The notes beneath the pieces were generated by a model. It saw only the letters and a program-made list of their open reading frames with translations, had not been told where the DNA came from and searched no databases. This document shows, piece after piece, positions 1 to 4,742 of a DNA stretch of 5,527 bases. Source of the stretch: Microcaldota archaeon (GTDB lineage: Archaea; Micrarchaeota; Micrarchaeia; Micrarchaeales; CABMGC01). The DNA lies in NCBI GenBank assembly GCA_027314465.1, contig DAHVAU010000058.1:1-5527 (forward strand), read 5' to 3'. Numbering within the stretch: the first letter of the stretch is position 1; the number at the start of each line of letters is the position of its first letter. Position numbers and translations under genes: made by a program.

Positions 1-1
1 G

Positions 2-160
2 CTCAACATGAACCTTGACCTTTTCATGAGGAATCCCCCAATAACCGCAGTATCTCCAGCAGATGCGCAGCAAGAGTACACCACAAAGGTGAGCTACGTG
101 CGGGTGTACCAGCACCCTGGCGTTGGAGTGAGCGGGGGCCCGGCCCAGGTTTCAGGATAA
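2..160 (+). CDS. Unrecognised protein, 5' part of a probable split gene (may begin before the window)
   Basis: The frame is open from base 2 to a TAA at 158-160. The first ATG is at 8 and gives 50 residues; the frame may also enter from upstream, since no promoter or ribosome site is visible. The product is protein-like: it begins MNLDLFMRNPP, contains a beta-type stretch TTKVSYVRVY at residues 25-34, and ends in a Gly/Pro-rich segment. I do not recognise a family. The downstream frame (178-447) is already open from base 19. A -1 shift within the G/C run at 134-147 would continue this protein as GGPGPGFRITDPASG into the coiled-coil part, removing the stop. I therefore see this as the N-terminal part of one protein of about 145 residues, broken by a real or artefactual one-base change. 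An alternative is a short independent gene. Confidence 0.45.
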   Translation, partial: LNMNLDLFMRNPPITAVSPADAQQEYTTKVSYVRVYQHPGVGVSGGPAQVSG

Positions 161-177
161 CAGATCCTGCCAGTGGA

Positions 178-447
178 ATGATCGAGACAGTGCACAGGAA
201 CATAAAGAGCGAACCGCTCATAAGGAAGATCAAGGGCCTTGAGCAGAGGCTTGAGGTGCTTACGAGAACGGACTCCATACAGCTTGACGTTGACGACCAA
301 AAAGAGCTCCAGGAAGAACAAGTCCGGGACAAAAGGCTCAGCGCCATCCAGGCGCACGATGAGCATGTCAGCCTGCTAAGGGAGCTGCTTAGGGACTTCA
401 CTGAACTGCTCAAGAAGTACAGCAATAGCAACATGATGTTGAAATAA
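178..447 (+). CDS. Coiled-coil protein of unknown function (probable 3' part of the gene starting at or before base 8)
   Basis: This gives 89 residues from ATG 178 to TAA 445-447. The sequence is highly charged and helical. Two heptad-like stretches, around residues 14-30 (LIRKIKGLEQRLEVL) and 60-80 (HDEHVSLLRELLRDF), suggest a coiled coil, followed by a polar tail. There is no signal peptide, membrane segment or catalytic motif. I do not recognise the family. The ATG lacks a convincing Shine-Dalgarno sequence or TATA box, while the same frame extends upstream to base 19 without a stop and reads plausibly just before the ATG (FRITDPASG). The ATG may therefore be internal and the true N-terminus may lie in the preceding frame. 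hicB follows 63 bases downstream behind its own promoter-like sequence, so the two need not be functionally linked. Confidence 0.55.
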   Translation: MIETVHRNIKSEPLIRKIKGLEQRLEVLTRTDSIQLDVDDQKELQEEQVRDKRLSAIQAHDEHVSLLRELLRDFTELLKKYSNSNMMLK

Positions 448-472
448 ATGAATCTAAGGTTCAAGCGAGATG

Positions 473-480
473 TTTTATAT
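473..480 (+). promoter_or_regulatory. TATA-like box for hicBA
   Basis: The AT-rich octamer TTTTATAT is centred near 477. It predicts transcription starting near 503, about 8 bases before the GTG start of hicB, giving a nearly leaderless message. A second AT-rich stretch (487-499) lies between the box and the gene and could be an operator or alternative box. This is inferred from archaeal promoter spacing only. Confidence 0.45.
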
Positions 481-510
481 GTGTAACTATAATATAATTA
501 TGAGCGACAG

Positions 511-720
511 GTGAGACTTATTCAATTCAGAGTATTGATAGAAAGAGATGAAGACGGGATCTATGTAGGCAAGGTTCCTGACCTTCCAGGTTGCGCTACT
601 GAGGGCAAGACTAAGAAGGAACTGATGAAGAACATGAAGGAAGCCATACAGGCATATATGGAGTCTTTGAAGAGGCATGGCGATCCTATTCCTGTAGAAT
701 CGGTGCAGATAAGTGTCTAG
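511..720 (+). CDS. hicB: HicB-family antitoxin, minimal form
   Basis: The product is a 69-residue HicB-type protein, expected to bind and neutralise the HicA mRNA interferase encoded directly downstream. The family signature is clear: a beta strand with FRVLIERDEDGIYVGKV (about residues 6-22), then the hallmark VPDLPGC (22-28), then a helix of the TKKELMKNMKEAIQAYME type and a GDPIP end. It stops where longer HicB proteins carry a C-terminal helix-turn-helix or ribbon-helix-helix domain, so no DNA-binding module is visible. The start is GTG at 511, because no other in-frame start lies upstream near the promoter. A four-codon ATG frame (500-514) overlaps this start. The last 8 bases overlap hicA, indicating translational coupling. 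The order is antitoxin first. Confidence 0.9.
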   Translation: MRLIQFRVLIERDEDGIYVGKVPDLPGCATEGKTKKELMKNMKEAIQAYMESLKRHGDPIPVESVQISV

Positions 721-970
721 GCTGATACCTCTTAATTACGACAAAGTGATAAAGGCTCTTTCTAAAATAGGTTATGTGGTAAATCATCAGAAAGGAAGCC
801 ACATTGTAATGCGCCTTGACAGGAAGGAGCGGTACATGAAATTATTTGGAGATAGAAAACCCGAATATATGATAGTGGTTCCTGCCCATAGGCCAATGGG
901 CAAGGGCATGTTAAGGACTATAATAAGCGAAGCTAACCTGTCGGTTGACGAGTTCAGTAGCTTGACATAA
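713..970 (+). CDS. hicA: HicA-family toxin (predicted mRNA interferase)
   Basis: The product has 85 residues and is a small double-stranded-RNA-binding-domain-like protein that, in known systems, cleaves mRNA and is held inactive by HicB. The hallmark GSH is present at residues 28-30, with H30 as the predicted catalytic histidine, followed by the strand HIVMRL. The C-terminal signature VPAHRPMGKGMLRTII, then a second helix and DEF, matches the usual family ending. The start is GTG 713, overlapping the hicB stop codon. Length and motifs look intact, so the toxin may be active. There is an insertion-like basic stretch (RKERYMKLFGDRKPEYM) between strands that is longer than in the shortest HicA proteins. 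Its 3' end overlaps the end of a decayed minus-strand frame (954-1338). Confidence 0.92.
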   Translation: MSRLIPLNYDKVIKALSKIGYVVNHQKGSHIVMRLDRKERYMKLFGDRKPEYMIVVPAHRPMGKGMLRTIISEANLSVDEFSSLT

Positions 971-1338
971 TACTCTTTTCAAGGCATTCTGCTTCTTCTA
1001 GTGAAAATGCTTTATCTATCTCTTTGTATAGCTACTGCTTGGTTGTGCTTATGAGAACAAGCTGCGCTTGATATGAGAAGAGCAGTCGGAGTTTTGGATT
1101 ATTTATAACCCTGAAGAGCATTTGAACCTCCCGTTCGGCAAAGCTTTTGTTCAGGCTACCGTATCTGGGGTTGATTTTTTGAGAACTTCTTTAGGAATTA
1201 TTTATGTACGATTTCCTTCAGTTTCTTGAATTGATGGTGAGTAAGAGTCGGGAGAACCGGATAAAGGCTGTTGATAAGCCTTTTGTATTCGGTTTGCTTT
1301 ACGGATTTGAATCCAGCTCTGTCGTCGTAAATTGTACT
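954..1338 (-). pseudogene. Decayed coding remnant abutting tRNA-Glu, possibly an integrase fragment
   Basis: No intact gene lies here, but the minus strand reads as protein in pieces. Piece 1 (1338 down to a TAA at 1198-1200) includes RAGFKSVKQTEYKRLINSL and ends FKKLKEIVHK; its frame stays open back into the tRNA to a TAG at 1399-1401. Piece 2 (1190 down to a TAG at 1032-1034) contains NPRYGSLNKSFAEREVQMLF and then RVINNPKLRLLFSYQ. The same frame continues after that TAG for 25 more codons (KEIDKAFSLEEAECLEKS) to a TGA at 954-956. The FAEREVQMLFRVINNPKLRLLF stretch, read in two parts here, resembles the first helices of tyrosine-recombinase catalytic domains (LSEEEV..LL..I.NPKHRLL), but the expected TGLRISE that follows is not preserved. 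Abutment to a tRNA 3' end fits an integrase remnant. A degraded gene of another family is the alternative. Confidence 0.45.
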
Positions 1339-1413
1339 TGCTCCGATCGGGATTTGAACCCGAGTTTCGAGCGTGAGAGGCTCGCATCCTTGACCGAGCT
1401 AGATGATCGGAGC
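1339..1413 (-). tRNA. tRNA-Glu (anticodon CTC)
   Basis: Read on the minus strand, the cloverleaf is complete. The 7-bp acceptor pairs GCTCCGA with TCGGAGC. The D stem is ATCT/GGAT with an 11-base loop containing GG. The anticodon stem is CGAGC/GCTCG with loop CTCTCAC, giving anticodon CTC for GAG codons. A 4-base variable loop is followed by a T arm TCGGG/CCCGA with loop TTCAAAT, and the discriminator is A (base 1339). The 3' CCA is not encoded and there is no intron. The GCTCCG acceptor is usual for archaeal tRNA-Glu. A minus-strand coding remnant begins directly at its 3' end. Confidence 0.95.
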
Positions 1414-1437
1414 AGCGGCTATTACTCTTACCGTCAC

Positions 1438-1449
1438 AATATATATTAG
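1438..1449 (-). promoter_or_regulatory. TATA-like box for tRNA-Glu
   Basis: On the minus strand this reads CTAATATATATT, centred near 1443. Transcription is predicted to start near 1417, about four bases before the mature tRNA 5' end. A second AT-rich run at 1450-1460 is less well placed and includes the stop codon of the protease gene upstream. Confidence 0.5.
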
Positions 1450-1455
1450 TATATA

Positions 1456-2589
1456 TTATTTCGAGCGGTCCGCAGGCCATGCAATGCCGCTGGGGTTCCT
1501 GGGCATGTACTTCTGCGAGACCTTCCTCTTCTTCTCCCTGTTGCGCGATGCAGCTGCAACGTCTATAACCAGCACCGCCATGCCTACTCCAACAAGCGCT
1601 GCGGTGTTGGTGAGCGTGTACGTGTGCAGGAACAGGAACGCGATCCCAACGAATATGCTTATCGAGGCGAACAGAGGAGGCACTGCCGGAAGCGGCCTCT
1701 TGTACCTCTTCAGAAGGAGCATCGTTACTGATATGCCCATTATGGCGCTTACAATCAGCCCATAGGTGATCATTGGGTTTGACAGGTAGTAGAACGAGCT
1801 GACTATGGCCATGAGCGGGAGGCTCACGTCCCCCTCGCCAAGCGATATCTGCGAGAGCACGGGAAGGCGGCCCCTTGCCACTGCCTTCCTGTACCTCGGG
1901 TTGTCGAGCTTGTGGCTCCTCTCAAGGTACCTCTCATATTCAAGCGCGTCCTTTATGCCGACTGACTGCACCGGCACATATTCCATGTCAGACACGCCCA
2001 TCAGAAAGGACATGTTCTCAGAGGACATCGCGCTTGCCATCTTTACTATGCTGCCTGTCCTGAACACGCCTATGTAGTCGTAGATGGCCACTGCGGCAAG
2101 TATCGCTACTGCGTATATGAAGCTGAAGTTGAATCCGAGTATGAGGCCCACGCCCATGCTTGATGTGACCATGGCGATGTTCTTGAATACGGGATAATCG
2201 TTCTTTAGAAGCACGAGCACGACCGCAGCCATGCCAGCCACTGCGTAATAGTCAGTAAGAGTGTACAGGTGCCCAAGGCCCATAAGCAGCACCAGCAGGA
2301 AGACGAAGTACGAGCTAAAGCCCACCACTATGCCCTCAAGCATGCGAAAGAGCAGGCTCTTACTAGCCGCGCTGTTTCTCTTGAGAAGCAGCATTGCTAT
2401 TATGAGCACAAGCACAGCGTCTAGCATGTACGATACGTCAACGAACTGCGGGCTCTGCAGGCTGTTTAGCAGTATGTACACGCTCGATGTCTTTATCGCA
2501 TAGTCAGCTATAAGGAATCCAACAAGCATTACCACTGAGAAGATCGCTATGACCTCCAGTATGCCCCTGTTCCCTATGACCTTTATCAT
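1456..2589 (-). CDS. Presenilin/signal-peptide-peptidase-like intramembrane aspartyl protease
   Basis: The product has 377 residues and is polytopic, with about ten hydrophobic segments. It belongs to the GxGD proteases (MEROPS clan AD, A22-like; archaeal SPP-like family), which cut transmembrane helices within the bilayer. The two catalytic-aspartate motifs are present: Y170-D171 in AIYDYIGVF and G251-E252-G253-D254 in SLGEGDVSLP. They are separated by a hydrophilic loop (about 197-248, rich in E, R and K), as expected between TM6 and TM7. The third motif, usually PAL, reads PAV (301-303) in PLPAVPPL. A final hydrophobic segment after this motif (about 325-345) and a basic tail are extra compared with the nine-helix plan. 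I start at ATG 2589, which leaves a leader of about 21 bases from the predicted transcription start. A TTG at 2601 would add four residues. It is divergent from the YhfC-like gene. Confidence 0.88.
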   Translation of the reverse strand: MIKVIGNRGILEVIAIFSVVMLVGFLIADYAIKTSSVYILLNSLQSPQFVDVSYMLDAVLVLIIAMLLLKRNSAASKSLLFRMLEGIVVGFSSYFVFLLVLLMGLGHLYTLTDYYAVAGMAAVVLVLLKNDYPVFKNIAMVTSSMGVGLILGFNFSFIYAVAILAAVAIYDYIGVFRTGSIVKMASAMSSENMSFLMGVSDMEYVPVQSVGIKDALEYERYLERSHKLDNPRYRKAVARGRLPVLSQISLGEGDVSLPLMAIVSSFYYLSNPMITYGLIVSAIMGISVTMLLLKRYKRPLPAVPPLFASISIFVGIAFLFLHTYTLTNTAALVGVGMAVLVIDVAAASRNREKKRKVSQKYMPRNPSGIAWPADRSK

Positions 2590-2631
2590 GCTAGTCCCCA
2601 ACCCTGGTGCCTATCATTAATCCCAGCTCTG

Positions 2632-2641
2632 ATATATTAAA
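2632..2641 (-). promoter_or_regulatory. TATA-like box for the aspartyl-protease gene
   Basis: On the minus strand this reads TTTAATATAT, centred near 2636, predicting transcription from about 2610 and a leader of about 21 bases to ATG 2589. It lies back to back with the promoter of the YhfC-like gene; the centres are about 35 bases apart. Confidence 0.55.
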
Positions 2642-2657
2642 CTTGCCGGGCTTGCCG
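2642..2657. repeat. Direct repeat CTTGCCG x2 between divergent promoters
   Basis: Two identical heptamers (2642-2648 and 2651-2657), spaced nine bases start to start, lie exactly between the two opposed TATA-like boxes. The position suits a regulator site that could act on both genes, but chance is possible for 7-base repeats. Confidence 0.3.
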
Positions 2658-2660
2658 CCT

Positions 2661-2676
2661 GACAAGCATTAAATAG
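2661..2676 (+). promoter_or_regulatory. BRE/TATA promoter motif for the YhfC-like gene
   Basis: The sequence GACAAGCATTAAATAG has its TATA-like core TTAAATA at 2669-2675. The predicted start of transcription, about 26 bases downstream, falls at 2697-2700, coinciding with GTG 2698 and implying a leaderless message. A close copy (13 of 16 bases) occurs at 3531-3546. Confidence 0.6.
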
Positions 2677-2697
2677 ACTGCATTGCCATCCAATAGC

Positions 2698-3459
2698 GTG
2701 CAGAACATCGATCCAGTATACTTTCTGCAGCCTCTTGCAGTGCTGGCAATAGCAGCAGGCCTTGTCGCCTACTACTGGAAGAAAAAGCACACCATGAACC
2801 CATGGGTGCTGGCATACTCTCTTGGGGCGTATGCGATTGCAATAGGCATAAAGTACGTATTCCAGTCATTGACAATACAGTATGTCAATGCCACCTCCAA
2901 CTTATACATCCTTGGCCTATACTACGGCCTGCAGACAGCAATACTTGAGGTTGGTCTGGCGTACCTATTTGCAAGGTATGCAGTCAGGCGCAGGAAGATG
3001 GGGCTGCGCAATGCGGGCGCATACGGGATAGGCCTTGCGTTCTGGGAGAACGGGGTGCTGCTTGGCGCATCAGGCCTGCTTAGCCTGGTTGCGATATACC
3101 TGGCGCTTGCATCAAGCTCACCCTCGGCCGCGTCCATCTACTCCGCCCTCTATTCATCAAGCCCGGCACTGTTCGCCTCGCCAGGAGCGGCTGTGCTTCC
3201 AATCGCGCTGTCCATAGCTGAGAGGATCTCATCCATGCTGCTGCACTACTCGTGGGGCCTGCTCGCTCTTGTGGCAGCGGCAACTGGAAAGAAGAAGTAC
3301 CTCGCCCTTGCACTGCCCATGGGCCTGGTCGACTTCTTCGTGCCCTTTGCAAGCACAATGCCCCTGTATGCATTCGAGGCCATCATACTTGCAATAGCGC
3401 TCGTATCCTTTGCTGTTGCCAGTATCGCAACATCAACGCAGACAAGGATGCGCAGGTAA
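2698..3459 (+). CDS. YhfC-like putative intramembrane metalloprotease
   Basis: The product has 253 residues and is polytopic, with about seven hydrophobic segments. It resembles the YhfC family, a CPBP/PrsW-related group of predicted membrane metallopeptidases. Supporting motifs in order: E84 in AILEVGLAYLFARY; GIGLAFWENG with E117; the most telling, AERISSMLLHYSWG with E175, R176 and H183; and LPMGLVDFF with D212. In typical YhfC proteins the first motif has two glutamates and the last has a histidine before the D. Here the second Glu is V85 and no His is seen near D212, so activity is doubtful. Start choice: GTG 2698 sits at the predicted transcription start, giving a leaderless message. 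An upstream TTG at 2683 would precede the transcript. Some sheltering of function by the adjacent aspartyl protease is conceivable but unsupported. Confidence 0.62.
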   Translation: MQNIDPVYFLQPLAVLAIAAGLVAYYWKKKHTMNPWVLAYSLGAYAIAIGIKYVFQSLTIQYVNATSNLYILGLYYGLQTAILEVGLAYLFARYAVRRRKMGLRNAGAYGIGLAFWENGVLLGASGLLSLVAIYLALASSSPSAASIYSALYSSSPALFASPGAAVLPIALSIAERISSMLLHYSWGLLALVAAATGKKKYLALALPMGLVDFFVPFASTMPLYAFEAIILAIALVSFAVASIATSTQTRMRR

Positions 3460-3512
3460 TACCATAGCCCTGGCCGTCTTCTCATGCCTGTTACATTATA
3501 ACAGCGCACATC

Positions 3513-3530
3513 GTGTAAACTGTGTAAATT
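3513..3530. repeat. Tandem 9-base repeat upstream of a promoter motif
   Basis: GTGTAAACT (3513-3521) is followed immediately by GTGTAAATT (3522-3530), differing at one base. It directly abuts the promoter motif at 3531. The arrangement suggests an activator or repressor site. Confidence 0.4.
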
Positions 3531-3546
3531 GACAATGCTTAAATAG
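3531..3546 (+). promoter_or_regulatory. BRE/TATA promoter motif, copy 2
   Basis: GACAATGCTTAAATAG matches the YhfC-like gene promoter (2661-2676) at 13 of 16 positions. Predicted transcription starts near 3567, where an ATG begins, the same 36-37 base offset seen at the first copy. It lies about 160 bases before the stalk-protein gene, which has its own nearer box, so it may drive a separate small transcript or a long leader. Confidence 0.5.
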
Positions 3547-3566
3547 CAGGCAAGCCTGAAAGCATA

Positions 3567-3626
3567 ATGATTGCATGCTTGATATCAGGTCCACCAGTCA
3601 GCGCACCGTTAGTATGCAATATTTAA
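3567..3626 (+). other. Possible leaderless small ORF (19 residues) or small RNA
   Basis: An ATG sits exactly where the promoter at 3531-3546 predicts the RNA start. The frame runs 19 codons (MIACLISGPP then VSAPLVCNI) to TAA 3624-3626. No family is recognisable in so short a peptide; it contains two cysteines. The end overlaps the left arm of an 11-bp dyad (3605-3640), so this could instead be the 5' portion of a structured leader or small RNA. Supported only by promoter position. Confidence 0.25.
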
Positions 3627-3640
3627 TAAATACTGACGGT
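3605..3640. repeat. 11-bp inverted repeat (possible operator or RNA hairpin)
   Basis: The arms ACCGTTAGTAT (3605-3615) and ATACTGACGGT (3630-3640) are complementary except for one T/G position, which would be a G-U pair in RNA. The 14-base AT-rich loop (3616-3629) contains a TATA-like ATTTAATAA. It lies 15 bases before the TATA box of the stalk-protein gene. No T run follows, so a terminator is less likely than an operator. Confidence 0.55.
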
Positions 3641-3654
3641 TATCTGGGCAGTGG

Positions 3655-3663
3655 TTATATAAA
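3655..3663 (+). promoter_or_regulatory. TATA box for the stalk-protein / surface-protein operon
   Basis: TTATATAAA centred at 3659 is the strongest TATA match in the window. It predicts RNA from about 3685 and a leader of about 24 bases to ATG 3709, which is preceded by a weak AGTGA ribosome-site-like sequence. Confidence 0.6.
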
Positions 3664-3708
3664 GGACGGAAGGGGACATAACACCTGTCTATTTTGTGGG
3701 AAGTGAAT

Positions 3709-4707
3709 ATGTCTATCTTTAAACACGGGAAGCATAGTGCGCGAAGGTTCAACATAACCGAGCTTAGCTCCATCAGGAGGAAGGATGAAAGCGAGCAGAC
3801 AAAGCCCATACCAATAGTGATGGGCGCGGACAATGGCACTTCGAAAACATCTGATCCTTCAGTAGGATCTGCAGTAGACAACGAAGATGAGAAGCGCCGC
3901 AAGGGCATAGCCGGATGGTTCAGCAATCCGAGATATGCGCTGTCAGCCGCAGGCGGATTCGCTGCAGGGGCCCTCTTGTTCGGACTGCTAGGCGTTTACG
4001 GGGTGATCGGACCGTCAGCTCCAAAGGCCGCGGAGCATAAAGAGGAGCACAAGCCTCCAGCCTGCGCGCCGGCGCCTACGACAACGACTACGACCATACC
4101 TGTGACGACGACCACGGTGCCGAAGATACATATCGCCATACCGCAGCCTCACAAGCCAAAGCCCACCACAACTACCACAGTCAAGCCCCCCGAAGCAACA
4201 GTTCCTCCGACCACGCAGCCGGCATATCCTGCTCCAGTGACAACAGCGCCTCCCACTTCAACCACAGTCCCAAAGAAGCATCACATACACAACATCATAC
4301 ACAACATAACACACCATCCAAAGAAGCACAAGAAGCCTGAGCATCATCCTGTGCAGCATCCAACTACCACTACAACTGAGCCACATCCCACGACCACTAC
4401 GGCGCCAAAGCCACACCCTCACGCTCCGACACATAAGCCCCGTCATCACCCGCATCATCCGGTAGTGACCACAACTACGACTACGTTGCCTACAACTACT
4501 ACATCATCAACGACGACTACAGCGCCAGCGACAACAACAACTACTCAGCCGCCAACAACCACAACGCAGATAGTAGTTCCGCCGGTAACCACGACCACAT
4601 CGCCTCCGACAACCACAACAGTGCCAACGACTACTACATCCACTACCACCACAACTACTACGCTACCGGCTCCTCCGTCTTCAGTACCGACGCCTGGCTT
4701 AGGCTGA
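3709..4707 (+). CDS. Single-pass membrane protein with Thr/Pro/His-rich stalk
   Basis: The product has 332 residues and no recognised enzyme domain. Residues 1-76 are polar and basic, likely cytoplasmic. About 77-101 form one hydrophobic helix (ALSAAGGFAAGALLFGLLGV and following). From about 102 to the end the chain is low-complexity: runs of three to seven Thr broken by Pro and Val (124-183 and 219-319), and a central Lys/His block (189-250) with 18 histidines, ending in PTPGLG. This mucin-like composition suggests an extended, possibly O-glycosylated rod outside the membrane; the His block could bind metal or sense pH. There is one cysteine (C119). I start at ATG 3709, not TTG 3694, because the leader length and AGTGA fit. 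The secreted-protein gene begins 35 bases after the stop, so an operon is likely. Confidence 0.8.
   Translation: MSIFKHGKHSARRFNITELSSIRRKDESEQTKPIPIVMGADNGTSKTSDPSVGSAVDNEDEKRRKGIAGWFSNPRYALSAAGGFAAGALLFGLLGVYGVIGPSAPKAAEHKEEHKPPACAPAPTTTTTTIPVTTTTVPKIHIAIPQPHKPKPTTTTTVKPPEATVPPTTQPAYPAPVTTAPPTSTTVPKKHHIHNIIHNITHHPKKHKKPEHHPVQHPTTTTTEPHPTTTTAPKPHPHAPTHKPRHHPHHPVVTTTTTTLPTTTTSSTTTTAPATTTTTQPPTTTTQIVVPPVTTTTSPPTTTTVPTTTTSTTTTTTTLPAPPSSVPTPGLG
4078..4665 (+). repeat. Low-complexity Thr/Pro coding tract
   Basis: This ACN-rich stretch encodes the Thr/Pro/His stalk. All four Thr codons are intermixed (for example ACG ACA ACG ACT ACG ACC near the start), so there is no pure short-unit DNA repeat of any length. 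Confidence 0.75.
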
Positions 4708-4733
4708 CCAAATGATTAGATAATTATGAAATT

Positions 4734-4738
4734 GTGAT
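4734..4738 (+). promoter_or_regulatory. Ribosome-binding-like site before the secreted-protein gene
   Basis: GTGAT matches the GGTGAT end of the archaeal Shine-Dalgarno consensus and lies four bases before ATG 4743. It supports that start and translation from an internal position in a polycistronic message. Confidence 0.45.
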
Positions 4739-4742
4739 AACG

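Noticed and set aside
24..464. Long open frame on the minus strand over the first gene
   Set aside because: Its product is Ser/Leu/Cys-rich and lies antisense to the charged coiled-coil frame; the pattern is that of a complement shadow.
1032..1034. TAG read as pyrrolysine
   Set aside because: There is no supporting gene in view, and the region also carries frame changes, so decay explains it better.
1202..1480. Minus-strand open frame crossing the tRNA
   Set aside because: It runs through the whole tRNA-Glu gene and the 3' end of the protease gene and has no protein-like character.
2683..2697. TTG at 2683 as start of the YhfC-like gene
   Set aside because: It lies upstream of the RNA start predicted from the TATA box at 2669-2675; GTG 2698 fits a leaderless message.
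3035..3509. Several overlapping open frames within and beyond the YhfC-like gene
   Set aside because: They are Arg/Pro/Ser-rich complements or alternative frames of a GC-rich membrane-protein gene with no starts or motifs.
3561..3640. Box C/D guide RNA
   Set aside because: An ATGATT near 3567 and a CTGA near 3632 only loosely resemble boxes C and D; the C box has two mismatches and no good D' / C' pair is seen.
3605..3640. Rho-independent-type terminator
   Set aside because: The stem is good but the loop is long and no T run follows on the plus strand.
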